This document shows positions 17,986-24,999 of a DNA stretch of 64,000 nt, in pieces. The stretch's first letter is position 1, and each line of letters starts with the position of its first letter. The notes under the pieces are model-generated. The model made no database searches and was not told the DNA's origin. It saw only the letters and a list, made by a program, of their open reading frames with translations. Location: assembly GCA_938010435.1 (NCBI GenBank), contig CALLUS010000002.1, positions 124,001-188,000 of the forward strand. The letters run 5' to 3'. The position numbers and the translations under genes were made by a program. Source of the DNA: an uncultured Rhizobiaceae group bacterium (lineage in GTDB: Bacteria > Pseudomonadota > Alphaproteobacteria > Rhizobiales > Rhizobiaceae).

Positions 17986-19242
17986 TTATGTTTTGATATA
18001 GGGCAGCATTTCTTTTGAGATTGCCGAGATTACTGGAACGGCAACGGAATTTCCAAATTGTCGATAGTTTTGCACATCCGAAACCGCATCCAATACGAAA
18101 TTCTTGGGAAACCCTTGGATCGCGGCACATTCCTTTGGCGTTAATTTTCGCGGATTTCTATTTATGTCGCTCTGATCGATTAAAATTTCACTACCGTCCT
18201 TATAATAGCGAGCACTTATTGTGTTACACGACAGGCTATCATGATTGAATAGACTATATCCAAATCCGTTTCCTTTTGCTCTGTGCTCACTCTTTCGGCG
18301 TTTGTGGCCATTCCAAAGGCGGTCTGAAAGTGTGTATTTGGGATCAACTGACTGATTTTTTTCCAAGACATCACCCAGCTTAGTACTCGCTGTACGCTTT
18401 TCAAGTTTGTCTAATATTTGTTTGGCCAATCCGCATTTTTCAGCAGCACTGACTTTGTTCCGATTGAAGCCAATAATGTAGACTCGCTCTCGATTTTGGG
18501 GGACTCCAAAATTTGACGCTTTTAGAACTCGATAATCAACATCGTAATCAAGTTTCGTGGACAGGCTAGAGCGCGCGCTGTCGGACATTGGAACATCGAC
18601 TGGGATGTCTGGCAAATCATCACCACGTAAAATCGAAAGGATTGTTTTTAGTGTATTTCCCTTATCATGCCCTTTCAATTGCTTTACGTTTTCCAACAGA
18701 AAGGCCTTGGGCTGATGGTGTGAAATAATTCTTTGAATTTCAAAAAACATCGTTCCACGAGTGTCGAAAAACCCTCGTTTTAGACCGGCTTGAGAAAATG
18801 CTTGGCAAGGAAAGCCTGCCAGTAGCAAGTCATGCTGCGGAATGGCTTCGGATGGAAATTGGGTGATGTCTCCGTCAGGCAGTTCACCAAAATTTGCAGC
18901 ATACGTTTTCTTGGAAAACTTATCCCACTCGGATGTAAAAACGCACTTCCCACCAATCTGTTGAAACGGCAATCGAATACCACCGATCCCTGCAAATAGG
19001 TCTATAAACGAAAAAACATGAGGTTTGGATGAGCGTTTAAACGGAACTTTTAAATGAAGGCTTTCTATGGCAGATAATTTTGCAGGCGAGGGTTGATGCT
19101 CTCCTCGTTCCCAACCACCTACCGTCCGCTCTCCCCCTTCTCGCAATCCCAAAAACTCTGCAAACTCTCTTTGATTTAAACCTAACGCTTCACGTCTTTT
19201 TTTAATTGTTGCGCCGAAATCATCAATGCACGTTGTTTTCAT
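17986..19242 (-). CDS. DNA (cytosine-5) methyltransferase with N-terminal HTH (Dcm / SsoII-like)
   Basis: A 418-residue methylase starting MKTTCIDDFGATIKKRREA. Residues 10-60 form an XRE-type helix-turn-helix (GLNQREFAEFLGLREGGERTV). The methylase follows: motif I DLFAGIGG (81-88), motif IV GFPCQAFSQAG with catalytic Cys146, motif VI FLLENVKQLK, motif VIII QNRERV, target region with GFGYSLF and ARYYKDGSEILI, and motif X RQFGNSVAVPV. The target region resembles Dcm and M.EcoRII, so CCWGG or CCNGG is the predicted site. In M.SsoII the N-terminal HTH represses the methylase's own promoter; here GGATAAACTCC (19294-19304), about 50 bp upstream, is a possible operator. It protects the element's host from the nuclease at 17024. 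Confidence 0.93.
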   Translation of the reverse strand: MKTTCIDDFGATIKKRREALGLNQREFAEFLGLREGGERTVGGWERGEHQPSPAKLSAIESLHLKVPFKRSSKPHVFSFIDLFAGIGGIRLPFQQIGGKCVFTSEWDKFSKKTYAANFGELPDGDITQFPSEAIPQHDLLLAGFPCQAFSQAGLKRGFFDTRGTMFFEIQRIISHHQPKAFLLENVKQLKGHDKGNTLKTILSILRGDDLPDIPVDVPMSDSARSSLSTKLDYDVDYRVLKASNFGVPQNRERVYIIGFNRNKVSAAEKCGLAKQILDKLEKRTASTKLGDVLEKNQSVDPKYTLSDRLWNGHKRRKSEHRAKGNGFGYSLFNHDSLSCNTISARYYKDGSEILIDQSDINRNPRKLTPKECAAIQGFPKNFVLDAVSDVQNYRQFGNSVAVPVISAISKEMLPYIKT

Positions 19243-19670
19243 CCGGCCCGCCAATTTTAAGAATCCTGCCCACAAATCGCAGGGCACGTTATAGGATAAA
19301 CTCCAAATTAGGTAAAGTACCACCTGCTATCGGTGCATCGCTTTGAAAACCCTTCACTCAAGCCAATTTTCGGCAATCCTACCTCTGGCCACAATGAAAA
19401 AATTCACTCCCTACGCGACGTAAGCGACAAAATGCATAGGACTTGAGTTATCTAACAAACTGGAGGGTGTGGATTAGGCTCGTGAGACAACATTTCTTTG
19501 GCATCAAGGTGTTCTTAGTAAGCACATACACCTCTAGGGCTTCCTTATTGTTCACCTTGGAGCCAAATTGGGATGCTCATCCAAACTCTGATTTTGGGAT
19601 CGGTCGATTCAGTCGCGATTGCCGCGAACTCTATATGCAGTGTCTTGCCCTCAAATATCGATTAAGACCG
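19243..19670. other. Gene-free spacer holding the R-M promoter region
   Basis: This 428-bp stretch lies between the methylase start and the HUH-like gene's stop. A 98-codon plus-strand frame (19443-19739) overlaps the HUH-like gene on the opposite strand and lacks a ribosome site. I see the imperfect palindrome GGATAAACTCC at 19294-19304 in the expected place for autoregulation by the methylase HTH, and nothing else of note. Confidence 0.4.
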
Positions 19671-20579
19671 CTACAGATGATCACTTTTGATCTGATGGTC
19701 GGCAATTTGCGCGCCCTTTCTGATCAGGCGCTCCGCTGACGAGGGTTCTATTTCGCGCATCAATCGCGCGACCTTCTTCCATTCCAACGACGAAAAGTCT
19801 CTCGATTGCCGTAGTGCATTCTCCGAACCAATTTCGTCGAACAATTTTCGCCCCTTTGCCGGTAGTGCATGGGATGAGTTCATGATCGATTTGAAATACT
19901 GATGGTTGCGATCAGCACTGTCTGGAAAGCGCCGCTGTACCTCTGAACCGTTGTACCACGCCGGAATATCTTTGTCGGTTAGGTTTAGAAGCCGCTTGGT
20001 CTTCCCCACATGCTTGGTACTATATTCCATTGCCCCCATCGCATGGCCTACCACAGTGAACTTTGATCCCGTCGCTCTATTGTGCGCGTCACAAGCAATA
20101 ACCTTCACGGCATATTCATCCTGCCACGTTCGCTGGCTGGGTATTGATCGATCAATTCGACCTGTAAAAACTGCTTTCAATCTGGCTTCAAGATCACTTG
20201 CTTTGAACTCTGTGCCGTTCAACGCCAAAACTCCGTGTGCGTGAACAAGCACATCATTGTAGCCGATTTTCTGGTTAGCGTTCGGATTTTGCTTGGGATT
20301 AGCCTCAAACACCAGTACGCGTGGTACCCCCCTCAAGTGTTCGCTGAATGCCTTGTTGAGCCAAGTACGTGGGTCATTGTTGGCTCCCAGTGAGTTAAGG
20401 TCTGCGACTGAAATTCCACACGAGAAAAAATGACAGTTACCAATTCGCTTCAAGGCTCCTGCCATAAACCACAATTTGGTTCTTGTAGGTTGTTTGTTCC
20501 AAGTCTTCCCAAAGCAGATGGGTAACGCTTCTCCCGCGACTATCGCTCCATTATTTCGTTGGATGTCGAGTGTGGTCAT
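19671..20579 (-). CDS. Putative HUH-type replication initiator / relaxase-like protein
   Basis: About 302 residues from the ATG at 20579 (MTTLDIQRNNGAIVAGE); a frame to 20630 exists but has no ribosome site. The N-terminal half has the layout of rolling-circle Rep or relaxase domains: FFSCGISVADLN as a possible first strand motif, NDVLVHAHGVLAL with a His-x-His (113-115) like the HUH metal-binding pair, and GAMEYSTKHVGKTK with Tyr186 and Lys189, matching the catalytic YxxK. The C-terminal third is charged and unassigned. If real, the protein would nick the element's origin and could support rolling-circle replication or mobilisation. The family assignment rests on three short motifs read by eye, so it is tentative. 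Confidence 0.55.
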   Translation of the reverse strand: MTTLDIQRNNGAIVAGEALPICFGKTWNKQPTRTKLWFMAGALKRIGNCHFFSCGISVADLNSLGANNDPRTWLNKAFSEHLRGVPRVLVFEANPKQNPNANQKIGYNDVLVHAHGVLALNGTEFKASDLEARLKAVFTGRIDRSIPSQRTWQDEYAVKVIACDAHNRATGSKFTVVGHAMGAMEYSTKHVGKTKRLLNLTDKDIPAWYNGSEVQRRFPDSADRNHQYFKSIMNSSHALPAKGRKLFDEIGSENALRQSRDFSSLEWKKVARLMREIEPSSAERLIRKGAQIADHQIKSDHL

Positions 20580-20713
20580 GTTTCCAAACGCCTCATAAAC
20601 AAAGGCCCATCTGACCCACCATAATTGCACTTAAGAACAAACCTTGTGAATAGCCTATGAAGGTGAATATTTCATTATGCATTTCAACGGATTACTGGTT
20701 TCGCGGCAGTTAT

Positions 20714-20748
20714 TTTTGGAGTGAGTGCCGGTAGAACAATCTCCAAAA
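20714..20748. repeat. Inverted repeat upstream of the HUH-like gene
   Basis: TTTTGGAG (20714-20721) and CTCCAAAA (20741-20748) form an 8-bp stem with a 19-nt loop. It lies between the resolvase stop and the HUH-like gene start. It could be a weak terminator for the resolvase or a stem at a nicking origin; no known nick-site consensus is visible. Confidence 0.35.
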
Positions 20749-20781
20749 TAAATAGGGCGAAAAAATTTGTTCGACTTTAGG

Positions 20782-21351
20782 TCACGCTGCATCTTTCAAA
20801 ATTCGAAACACGCTTGCTCTGCTGATGCCAGTGGCAACGACAATCTGCGGAACTGTGTTTCCTTGCCGTTTTAGTTCAATCACTTCCTCACTCTTGGCGC
20901 GGGCTGTTGGCGCCCTCCCCTTATATTTGCCAGCGGCTTTGGCCTTTGCAATTCCTTCGCGTTGGCGTTCGAGCATTAGGTCGCGTTCAAACTCTGCTAT
21001 TGCGCCGAGCACCGTTAGCATTAATTTCCCATTTGCCGTGTCGGTACTCAATTCAGGATTGGCAAGGAAGCACAATTGAACGCCAGCGCTGCGAAGCCTT
21101 GTTGTAATATCAACAAGATCGCCGACAGAACGTGCTAACCGATCAATTTTGGTGACAATCAACTTGTCACCTTCACGAAGGTAGTCGAATGCTGCCTCTA
21201 GTTGCGGCCTTTCTCTGGCCACTGATGACAGTTCTTCTTGGAATATCTTCGCGCAGCCATATGCCTTGAGATCGCGCAACTGCGCGTCCAAGCCCGCTGA
21301 TTGGTCGGTTGTACTAACACGAGCGTATCCGACGATTGCCGAGGTGGTCAT
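20782..21351 (-). CDS. Serine recombinase (resolvase/invertase family)
   Basis: A 189-residue small serine recombinase. The ATG at 21351 has AAGGA seven bases upstream and gives MTTSAIVGYARVSTTDQSAG, with the catalytic Ser in GYARVST. ELSSVARERPQLEAAFDYLREGDKLIVTKIDRLARSVGDL carries the conserved arginines, and EFERDLMLERQREGIAKAKAAGKYKGR leads into a C-terminal HTH (VPQIVVATGISRASVFRIL). Length and order match Tn3-type resolvases and Pin/Gin invertases. It probably resolves element multimers or cointegrates, or inverts a segment, acting on the repeats just upstream at 21390-21481. No transposase accompanies it. Confidence 0.92.
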   Translation of the reverse strand: MTTSAIVGYARVSTTDQSAGLDAQLRDLKAYGCAKIFQEELSSVARERPQLEAAFDYLREGDKLIVTKIDRLARSVGDLVDITTRLRSAGVQLCFLANPELSTDTANGKLMLTVLGAIAEFERDLMLERQREGIAKAKAAGKYKGRAPTARAKSEEVIELKRQGNTVPQIVVATGISRASVFRILKDAA

Positions 21352-21389
21352 TTTTGCATCCTTGAGTGTCATTGTTGTCTTAGACTTTG

Positions 21390-21481
21390 TGAGACACACA
21401 GTCTCAAATAGCAAGGACACTCATGTGAGACCTATCCGTCTGGTTAATCAGTAGTGTCACACAGGCTTGGTCTAGTGAGAC
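21390..21481. promoter_or_regulatory. Res-like repeat region upstream of the resolvase gene
   Basis: TGAGAC recurs at 21390-21395, 21426-21431 and 21476-21481, with an inverted copy GTCTCA at 21401-21406, so the first site is TGAGAC-N5-GTCTCA. Multiple inverted half-sites within about 90 bp directly upstream of a small serine recombinase gene is the layout of a res site, which also autoregulates the gene. The crossover dinucleotide cannot be assigned by eye. Confidence 0.5.
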
Positions 21482-21623
21482 TGCCAGCCGCGTCCGCATG
21501 GGTACTGTCCTTAGAATGGACCCACCCACAGACGAAACCGACTTCAACGGTCAGGACATCAATGGCGTGGCTGCTGACCGTATTGTCATAGGCCTGCGGA
21601 CAATCAGAAGGTGTTGCAATGAA

Positions 21624-22022
21624 TCAACGTATTGGATTCCATCCCTTGCATTTATGCTCATGCATTTCGATGTCGTCCACATCATTGGCGACCCATACTG
21701 TCTCTCCACGAAAATGAAGGACGTGGGTTTTCAGACCTGTGTAGGCGCCATATCTATTTTTTGCATTGAAACGAGCACAGACGTGCCAGGCTGGTACGCG
21801 GCCTTTGTTGATCAAACCCGTCCAAACACTACCTTTCATCGATTCTGATAAAGCGAAACTCTGCACGCTGTAGGGATCAAACAAAGTTTTTTCCATCCAA
21901 GCACGAGTAGCCTTCTCTGGTTCTGCCGGAGCGGCAGCATAAGTAACAGCCGTTTTCGTGGAGGTGGTGGCGTTGCACGCGGCAAGCGAAATCATCGCGA
22001 CAAAAATGAAACATTTCCTCAA
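21624..22022 (-). CDS. Small predicted lipoprotein of the element
   Basis: About 132 residues with a TTG start at 22022, chosen because GGAG lies eight bases upstream and the protein then begins MRKCFIFVAMISLAACN, a short type II signal with lipobox LAAC (Cys16); a GTG at 22043 is an alternative. The mature part has an Ala/Thr-rich linker followed by a compact domain with WMEKTLFDPYSVQSFALS, GRVPAWHVCARFNAKNRYGAYTG and VWVANDVDDIEMHEHKC. The phrase FDPYSVQ...VCARFNAKNRYGAYTG recalls small proteobacterial lipoproteins of unknown function. It lies inside the att boundaries, so it is either element cargo or was captured from elsewhere. Role unknown. Confidence 0.65.
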   Translation of the reverse strand: MRKCFIFVAMISLAACNATTSTKTAVTYAAAPAEPEKATRAWMEKTLFDPYSVQSFALSESMKGSVWTGLINKGRVPAWHVCARFNAKNRYGAYTGLKTHVLHFRGETVWVANDVDDIEMHEHKCKGWNPIR

Positions 22023-22439
22023 TTCGAAGTCTCCTAGATACACAACGCAACTTGTATCGGACTTAAGGTTGAAAATTTCTTAATTACATACGTTTTAATT
22101 GCTTAAATATTACTTTATCAATTTTTTGCTTCATTATTTTGATTATTATGCATCTATAAATTGATTATAGACTTCTGATGGTCCACCATCATGCGAAATA
22201 TTCGTTATTGCATTGAACCGCAAGAATATACTTGACCAAATGACAGACTAGTCGAGGTATCGCGACGACACACGCCCCAAACCAAGACAACTATATTCTT
22301 TTCGGCTTTGATGATTTCATGCACAGAAAATTTGTTACGTCAGACTGTTACGAACCAAGAATGCAGACTCTAAGAAGAACAGCATCAAGCAATTGATATA
22401 AAACAGAATTTATCACTATTCGCTGTAGGCGAGAATAAC
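22023..22439. other. AT-rich gene-free segment before tRNA-Gln, with a 16-bp palindrome
   Basis: No coding frame is convincing. TGATGGTCCACCATCA at 22176-22191 is a perfect inverted repeat (7-bp arms, 2-bp centre), a typical operator shape. The rest is strongly AT-rich. This is the right end of the element, next to the att copy in the tRNA gene. Confidence 0.4.
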
Positions 22440-22456
22440 TGGCTGGGGCGGCAGGG
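22440..22456 (+). repeat. Right attachment-site repeat within the tRNA-Gln 3' end
   Basis: TGGCTGGGGCGGCAGGG covers the encoded CCA end, the 3' acceptor strand and the 3' side of the T stem of the minus-strand tRNA. It is identical to 13442-13458. Integration therefore left the tRNA gene complete. Confidence 0.85.
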
Positions 22457-22514
22457 ATCGAACCTGCGAATGGCGCTACCAAAAAGCGCTGCCTTACCAC
22501 TTGGCCACGCCCCA
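22440..22514 (-). tRNA. tRNA-Gln (anticodon TTG)
   Basis: The minus strand folds as a 75-nt tRNA: acceptor TGGGGCG with CGCCCCA, D arm GCC/GGC, anticodon stem GCGCT/AGCGC around loop TTTTGGT (anticodon TTG, reading CAA), five-base variable region, T arm GCAGG-TTCGATC-CCTGC, discriminator G and encoded CCA. It is transcribed leftwards into the integrated element, whose right att copy is its 3' end. Confidence 0.97.
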
Positions 22515-22662
22515 GCATGTTGCAATCGCTCATATAAGCGCTAGGCAACGGCGTTTCTATAGGCGATGAAAAGCAAGCCCGCAACTCGTGGATGGCAAGA
22601 AAATCACTTTTTCTTCGTTGAAGTGAACTTCCTCTGAACTTGAACAGAATTCAGACCGAAAA

Positions 22663-24999
22663 TCAGCTTGCCACACGCGCTTTCATATCTTCGACTGCAA
22701 ACAAAACCCGTTCAGGTGTGGCCGGAGCATCCAAATTGGCGCACAACTTCCCTTCAGAAATTGAAGACACTGCATCGCGCAGTGCCAACCAAACCGAAAT
22801 GGCCAACATGAGAGGTGGTTCACCAATCGCTTTAGATCTGAAAACGGTTTCTTCCCGATTGGGTTGATCATCCAAAATTTCCACATTGAACTGCGGTGGT
22901 ACGTCGCGCGAACCGGGAATTTTGTAGGTAGAAGGCCCAACTGTTTTCAATCGACCGGCATCGTCCCACCATAACTCTTCGCAGGTGAGCCAACCCATGC
23001 CTTGCACAAATGCACCTTCCACTTGCCCAAGGTCAATCGTTGGATTGAGCGGCTTTCCGCAATCTTGAACAATATCGGCGCGGAGGCATCTGTTTTCGCC
23101 AGTCAGCGTATCGATAACAACTTCTGCAACCGCCGCACCGTAAGTAAAATAGTAGAAAGGTCTTCCCTTGAGTTTCTCACCATCCCAATGGATTTTTGGC
23201 GTGGCGTAGAATCCCGTTGCAGAGAGCGAGATGCGTTTCATCCAACATAATTTTGCAAGTGCAGCAAAGCTGATAGATTTTCCCTTCGCTGAGACTGTTC
23301 CGTTCCCGAAAACAACATCAGTCTCTCGAGCGGCCAGTTCCGTGGCTGCAACTTCGACCATGCGTTGGCGGATTTCTGATGCTGCGTTGAAGGCGGCAGC
23401 GCCGTTTAAATCAGACCCAGACGAAGCAGCTGTCGCAGATGTATTTGGGACTTTGCTGGTGGTGGTGGCCGTAATTTTTATGCCCGCCAAAGCAATGCCG
23501 AATACATCAGCGACGACCTGAGCAACCTTTGTATAAAGCCCCTGCCCCATTTCTGTACCGCCGTGGTTCAAGTGAACTGATCCATCGGTATAGACATGAA
23601 CCAGCGATCCGGCCTGATTGAGTGTCGGTAGGTTGAACGAAATTCCAAACTTGACCGGCATCATTGCCAGTCCCTTTTTCAGAATTTTATTTTCTGCATT
23701 GAACTTATCGATTGCGGCGCGGCGTTCATCCCATTCCGCATTTTCCATCACCTGTGCAACCACATCTGCAATTCGATTGTCTTCAACAAGTTGTTCGTAA
23801 GGTGTTTGCTCGCCAGTATCCGGTCCATAATAATTGGCAGCACGTACAGTATTGGGATCTAGCCCCAATTCCCTTGCTGTGCGGTCTATTATGGCTTCAA
23901 TCGCGAGAATGCCTTGAGGGCCACCAAACCCGCGAAATGCAGTGTTTGAAACAGTATTGGTTTTAGCTGCAAACCCTGTGAAATCTGAACTCGGTATATG
24001 GTAGCAATTCTCCAAGTGGGTGAGCGCGCGAGTAACAACCGGGCCGGATAAATCTGCCACGTGGCCGGAATTTGCGATGGCATCCACTTTCAACCCTGTG
24101 AAGCGACCGTTTTTTTCAACACCGACCTCGTAGTTCATGACAAACCCATGACGTTTTCCGGTTGCCGCCATATCCACATCGCGGCGCATTCTGAAGCGGC
24201 AGGGTTTACCCGTTCTCTGCGCTGCAAGTGCAGCAATTGCCGCAATAATAGTCGCCTGACTTTCCTTGCCACCAAATGCACCGCCCATACGACGGACTTG
24301 CACATCCACATTATGGTTATTCACGTCCAAGGCGAGTGCCACGTGGCTTTGAACTTCCGTTGGGTGCTGGGTCGAAGACCAGACAGTCATCTCGTCGTCT
24401 TCACCGGGCAGTGCATAAGCCACATGGCCTTCTAAATAGAAATGATCTTGCCCGCCCATTTCGACCCTGCCGGACAGTTTATGAGGCGCTGCATCTATTG
24501 CTGTTTTTGCATCGCCGTCTTTGAGATTTTGTGTGGCGCAGGTTTTTAAATCATTGGCGAAAGCCTCTTCGATATCAAAACACGGTTCGACGGGTTCAAT
24601 ATCCAGCTCTACCAATCGAGCTGCTCGCACTGCTTCCGCGAAAGAAGTGGCGGCCACGGCTCCCACAATTTGCCCCACATGCTCCACAATTTCTTCTGCG
24701 AAAATAGGTTCATTTTTGAGAATAGGCGCGACTTCGTTTTTACCGGGAATGTCGTCAGCAGATAGAAAACACACGGCTCCCGAGGTGGCAAAGGCCTTTG
24801 AAGCGTCTATTGATTTGATTTTTCCTGCCGCAACAGGCGACAGCACAGGCGCAATATGAAGCGTATTAGGTAAATCCGGCATGTCATCGATATAGATCGC
24901 TTCGCCGCGCACGTGGCGGCGTGCACTGTCATGGGCATGCCCTTTTCCGACCTCCGAGCGTTCAACCTTGAGGCTGTTCAATTTCCCGGCGACACTCAT
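22663..24999 (-). CDS. xdhB: Xanthine dehydrogenase, molybdopterin-binding subunit
   Basis: A 778-residue XdhB of normal length. It has the aldehyde oxidase/xanthine dehydrogenase hammerhead domain at the N-terminus (HVRGEAIYIDDMPDLPNTLH) and molybdopterin-binding motifs RRMGGAFGGKESQ, NTAFRGFGGPQG, GGTEMGQGLYTKV and AIGEPPLMLAIS, the last with the catalytic Glu region. With XdhA it oxidises hypoxanthine to xanthine and xanthine to urate in purine breakdown. Its ATG overlaps the xdhA stop in an ATGA, so translation is coupled. The xdhC maturation gene that often follows is absent; the next feature downstream is tRNA-Gln and then the integrated element. Confidence 0.96.
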   Translation of the reverse strand: MSVAGKLNSLKVERSEVGKGHAHDSARRHVRGEAIYIDDMPDLPNTLHIAPVLSPVAAGKIKSIDASKAFATSGAVCFLSADDIPGKNEVAPILKNEPIFAEEIVEHVGQIVGAVAATSFAEAVRAARLVELDIEPVEPCFDIEEAFANDLKTCATQNLKDGDAKTAIDAAPHKLSGRVEMGGQDHFYLEGHVAYALPGEDDEMTVWSSTQHPTEVQSHVALALDVNNHNVDVQVRRMGGAFGGKESQATIIAAIAALAAQRTGKPCRFRMRRDVDMAATGKRHGFVMNYEVGVEKNGRFTGLKVDAIANSGHVADLSGPVVTRALTHLENCYHIPSSDFTGFAAKTNTVSNTAFRGFGGPQGILAIEAIIDRTARELGLDPNTVRAANYYGPDTGEQTPYEQLVEDNRIADVVAQVMENAEWDERRAAIDKFNAENKILKKGLAMMPVKFGISFNLPTLNQAGSLVHVYTDGSVHLNHGGTEMGQGLYTKVAQVVADVFGIALAGIKITATTTSKVPNTSATAASSGSDLNGAAAFNAASEIRQRMVEVAATELAARETDVVFGNGTVSAKGKSISFAALAKLCWMKRISLSATGFYATPKIHWDGEKLKGRPFYYFTYGAAVAEVVIDTLTGENRCLRADIVQDCGKPLNPTIDLGQVEGAFVQGMGWLTCEELWWDDAGRLKTVGPSTYKIPGSRDVPPQFNVEILDDQPNREETVFRSKAIGEPPLMLAISVWLALRDAVSSISEGKLCANLDAPATPERVLFAVEDMKARVAS

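Larger units (their letters stand above)
13442..22456. mobile_element. Integrative element (~9.0 kb) inserted at tRNA-Gln
   Basis: The element is bounded by two identical 17-bp direct repeats, at 13442-13458 and 22440-22456; the right copy is the 3' end of an intact tRNA-Gln gene. Within it are a tyrosine recombinase beside the left repeat, an unknown membrane protein, a restriction endonuclease and cytosine methylase, a putative HUH nuclease, a serine resolvase with res-like sites and a small lipoprotein. Gene density falls sharply, with AT-rich gene-free stretches of about 1 kb and 0.4 kb, unlike the packed chromosome on both sides. No conjugation genes, capsid genes or transposase are visible, so it may be a mobilisable or satellite-type element. 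Confidence 0.85.

Noticed and set aside
17942-18130. N-terminal extension of the nuclease from ATG 18130
   Set aside because: Would overlap the methylase by 145 bp; its sequence is the shifted frame of conserved methylase motifs X and IX, and the TTG at 17941 has a good ribosome site.
19443-19739. 98-codon plus-strand frame
   Set aside because: Overlaps the HUH-like gene on the other strand and has no ribosome site or recognisable motif.
20714-20748. Calling the inverted repeat a rolling-circle origin
   Set aside because: No known nick-site consensus is present in the loop; kept only as a repeat.
21498-21848. 116-codon plus-strand frame starting MGTVLRMDPPTDETDFN
   Set aside because: Most of it is antisense to the lipoprotein. 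The first 40 codons look slightly protein-like and could be a gene remnant, but support is too thin.
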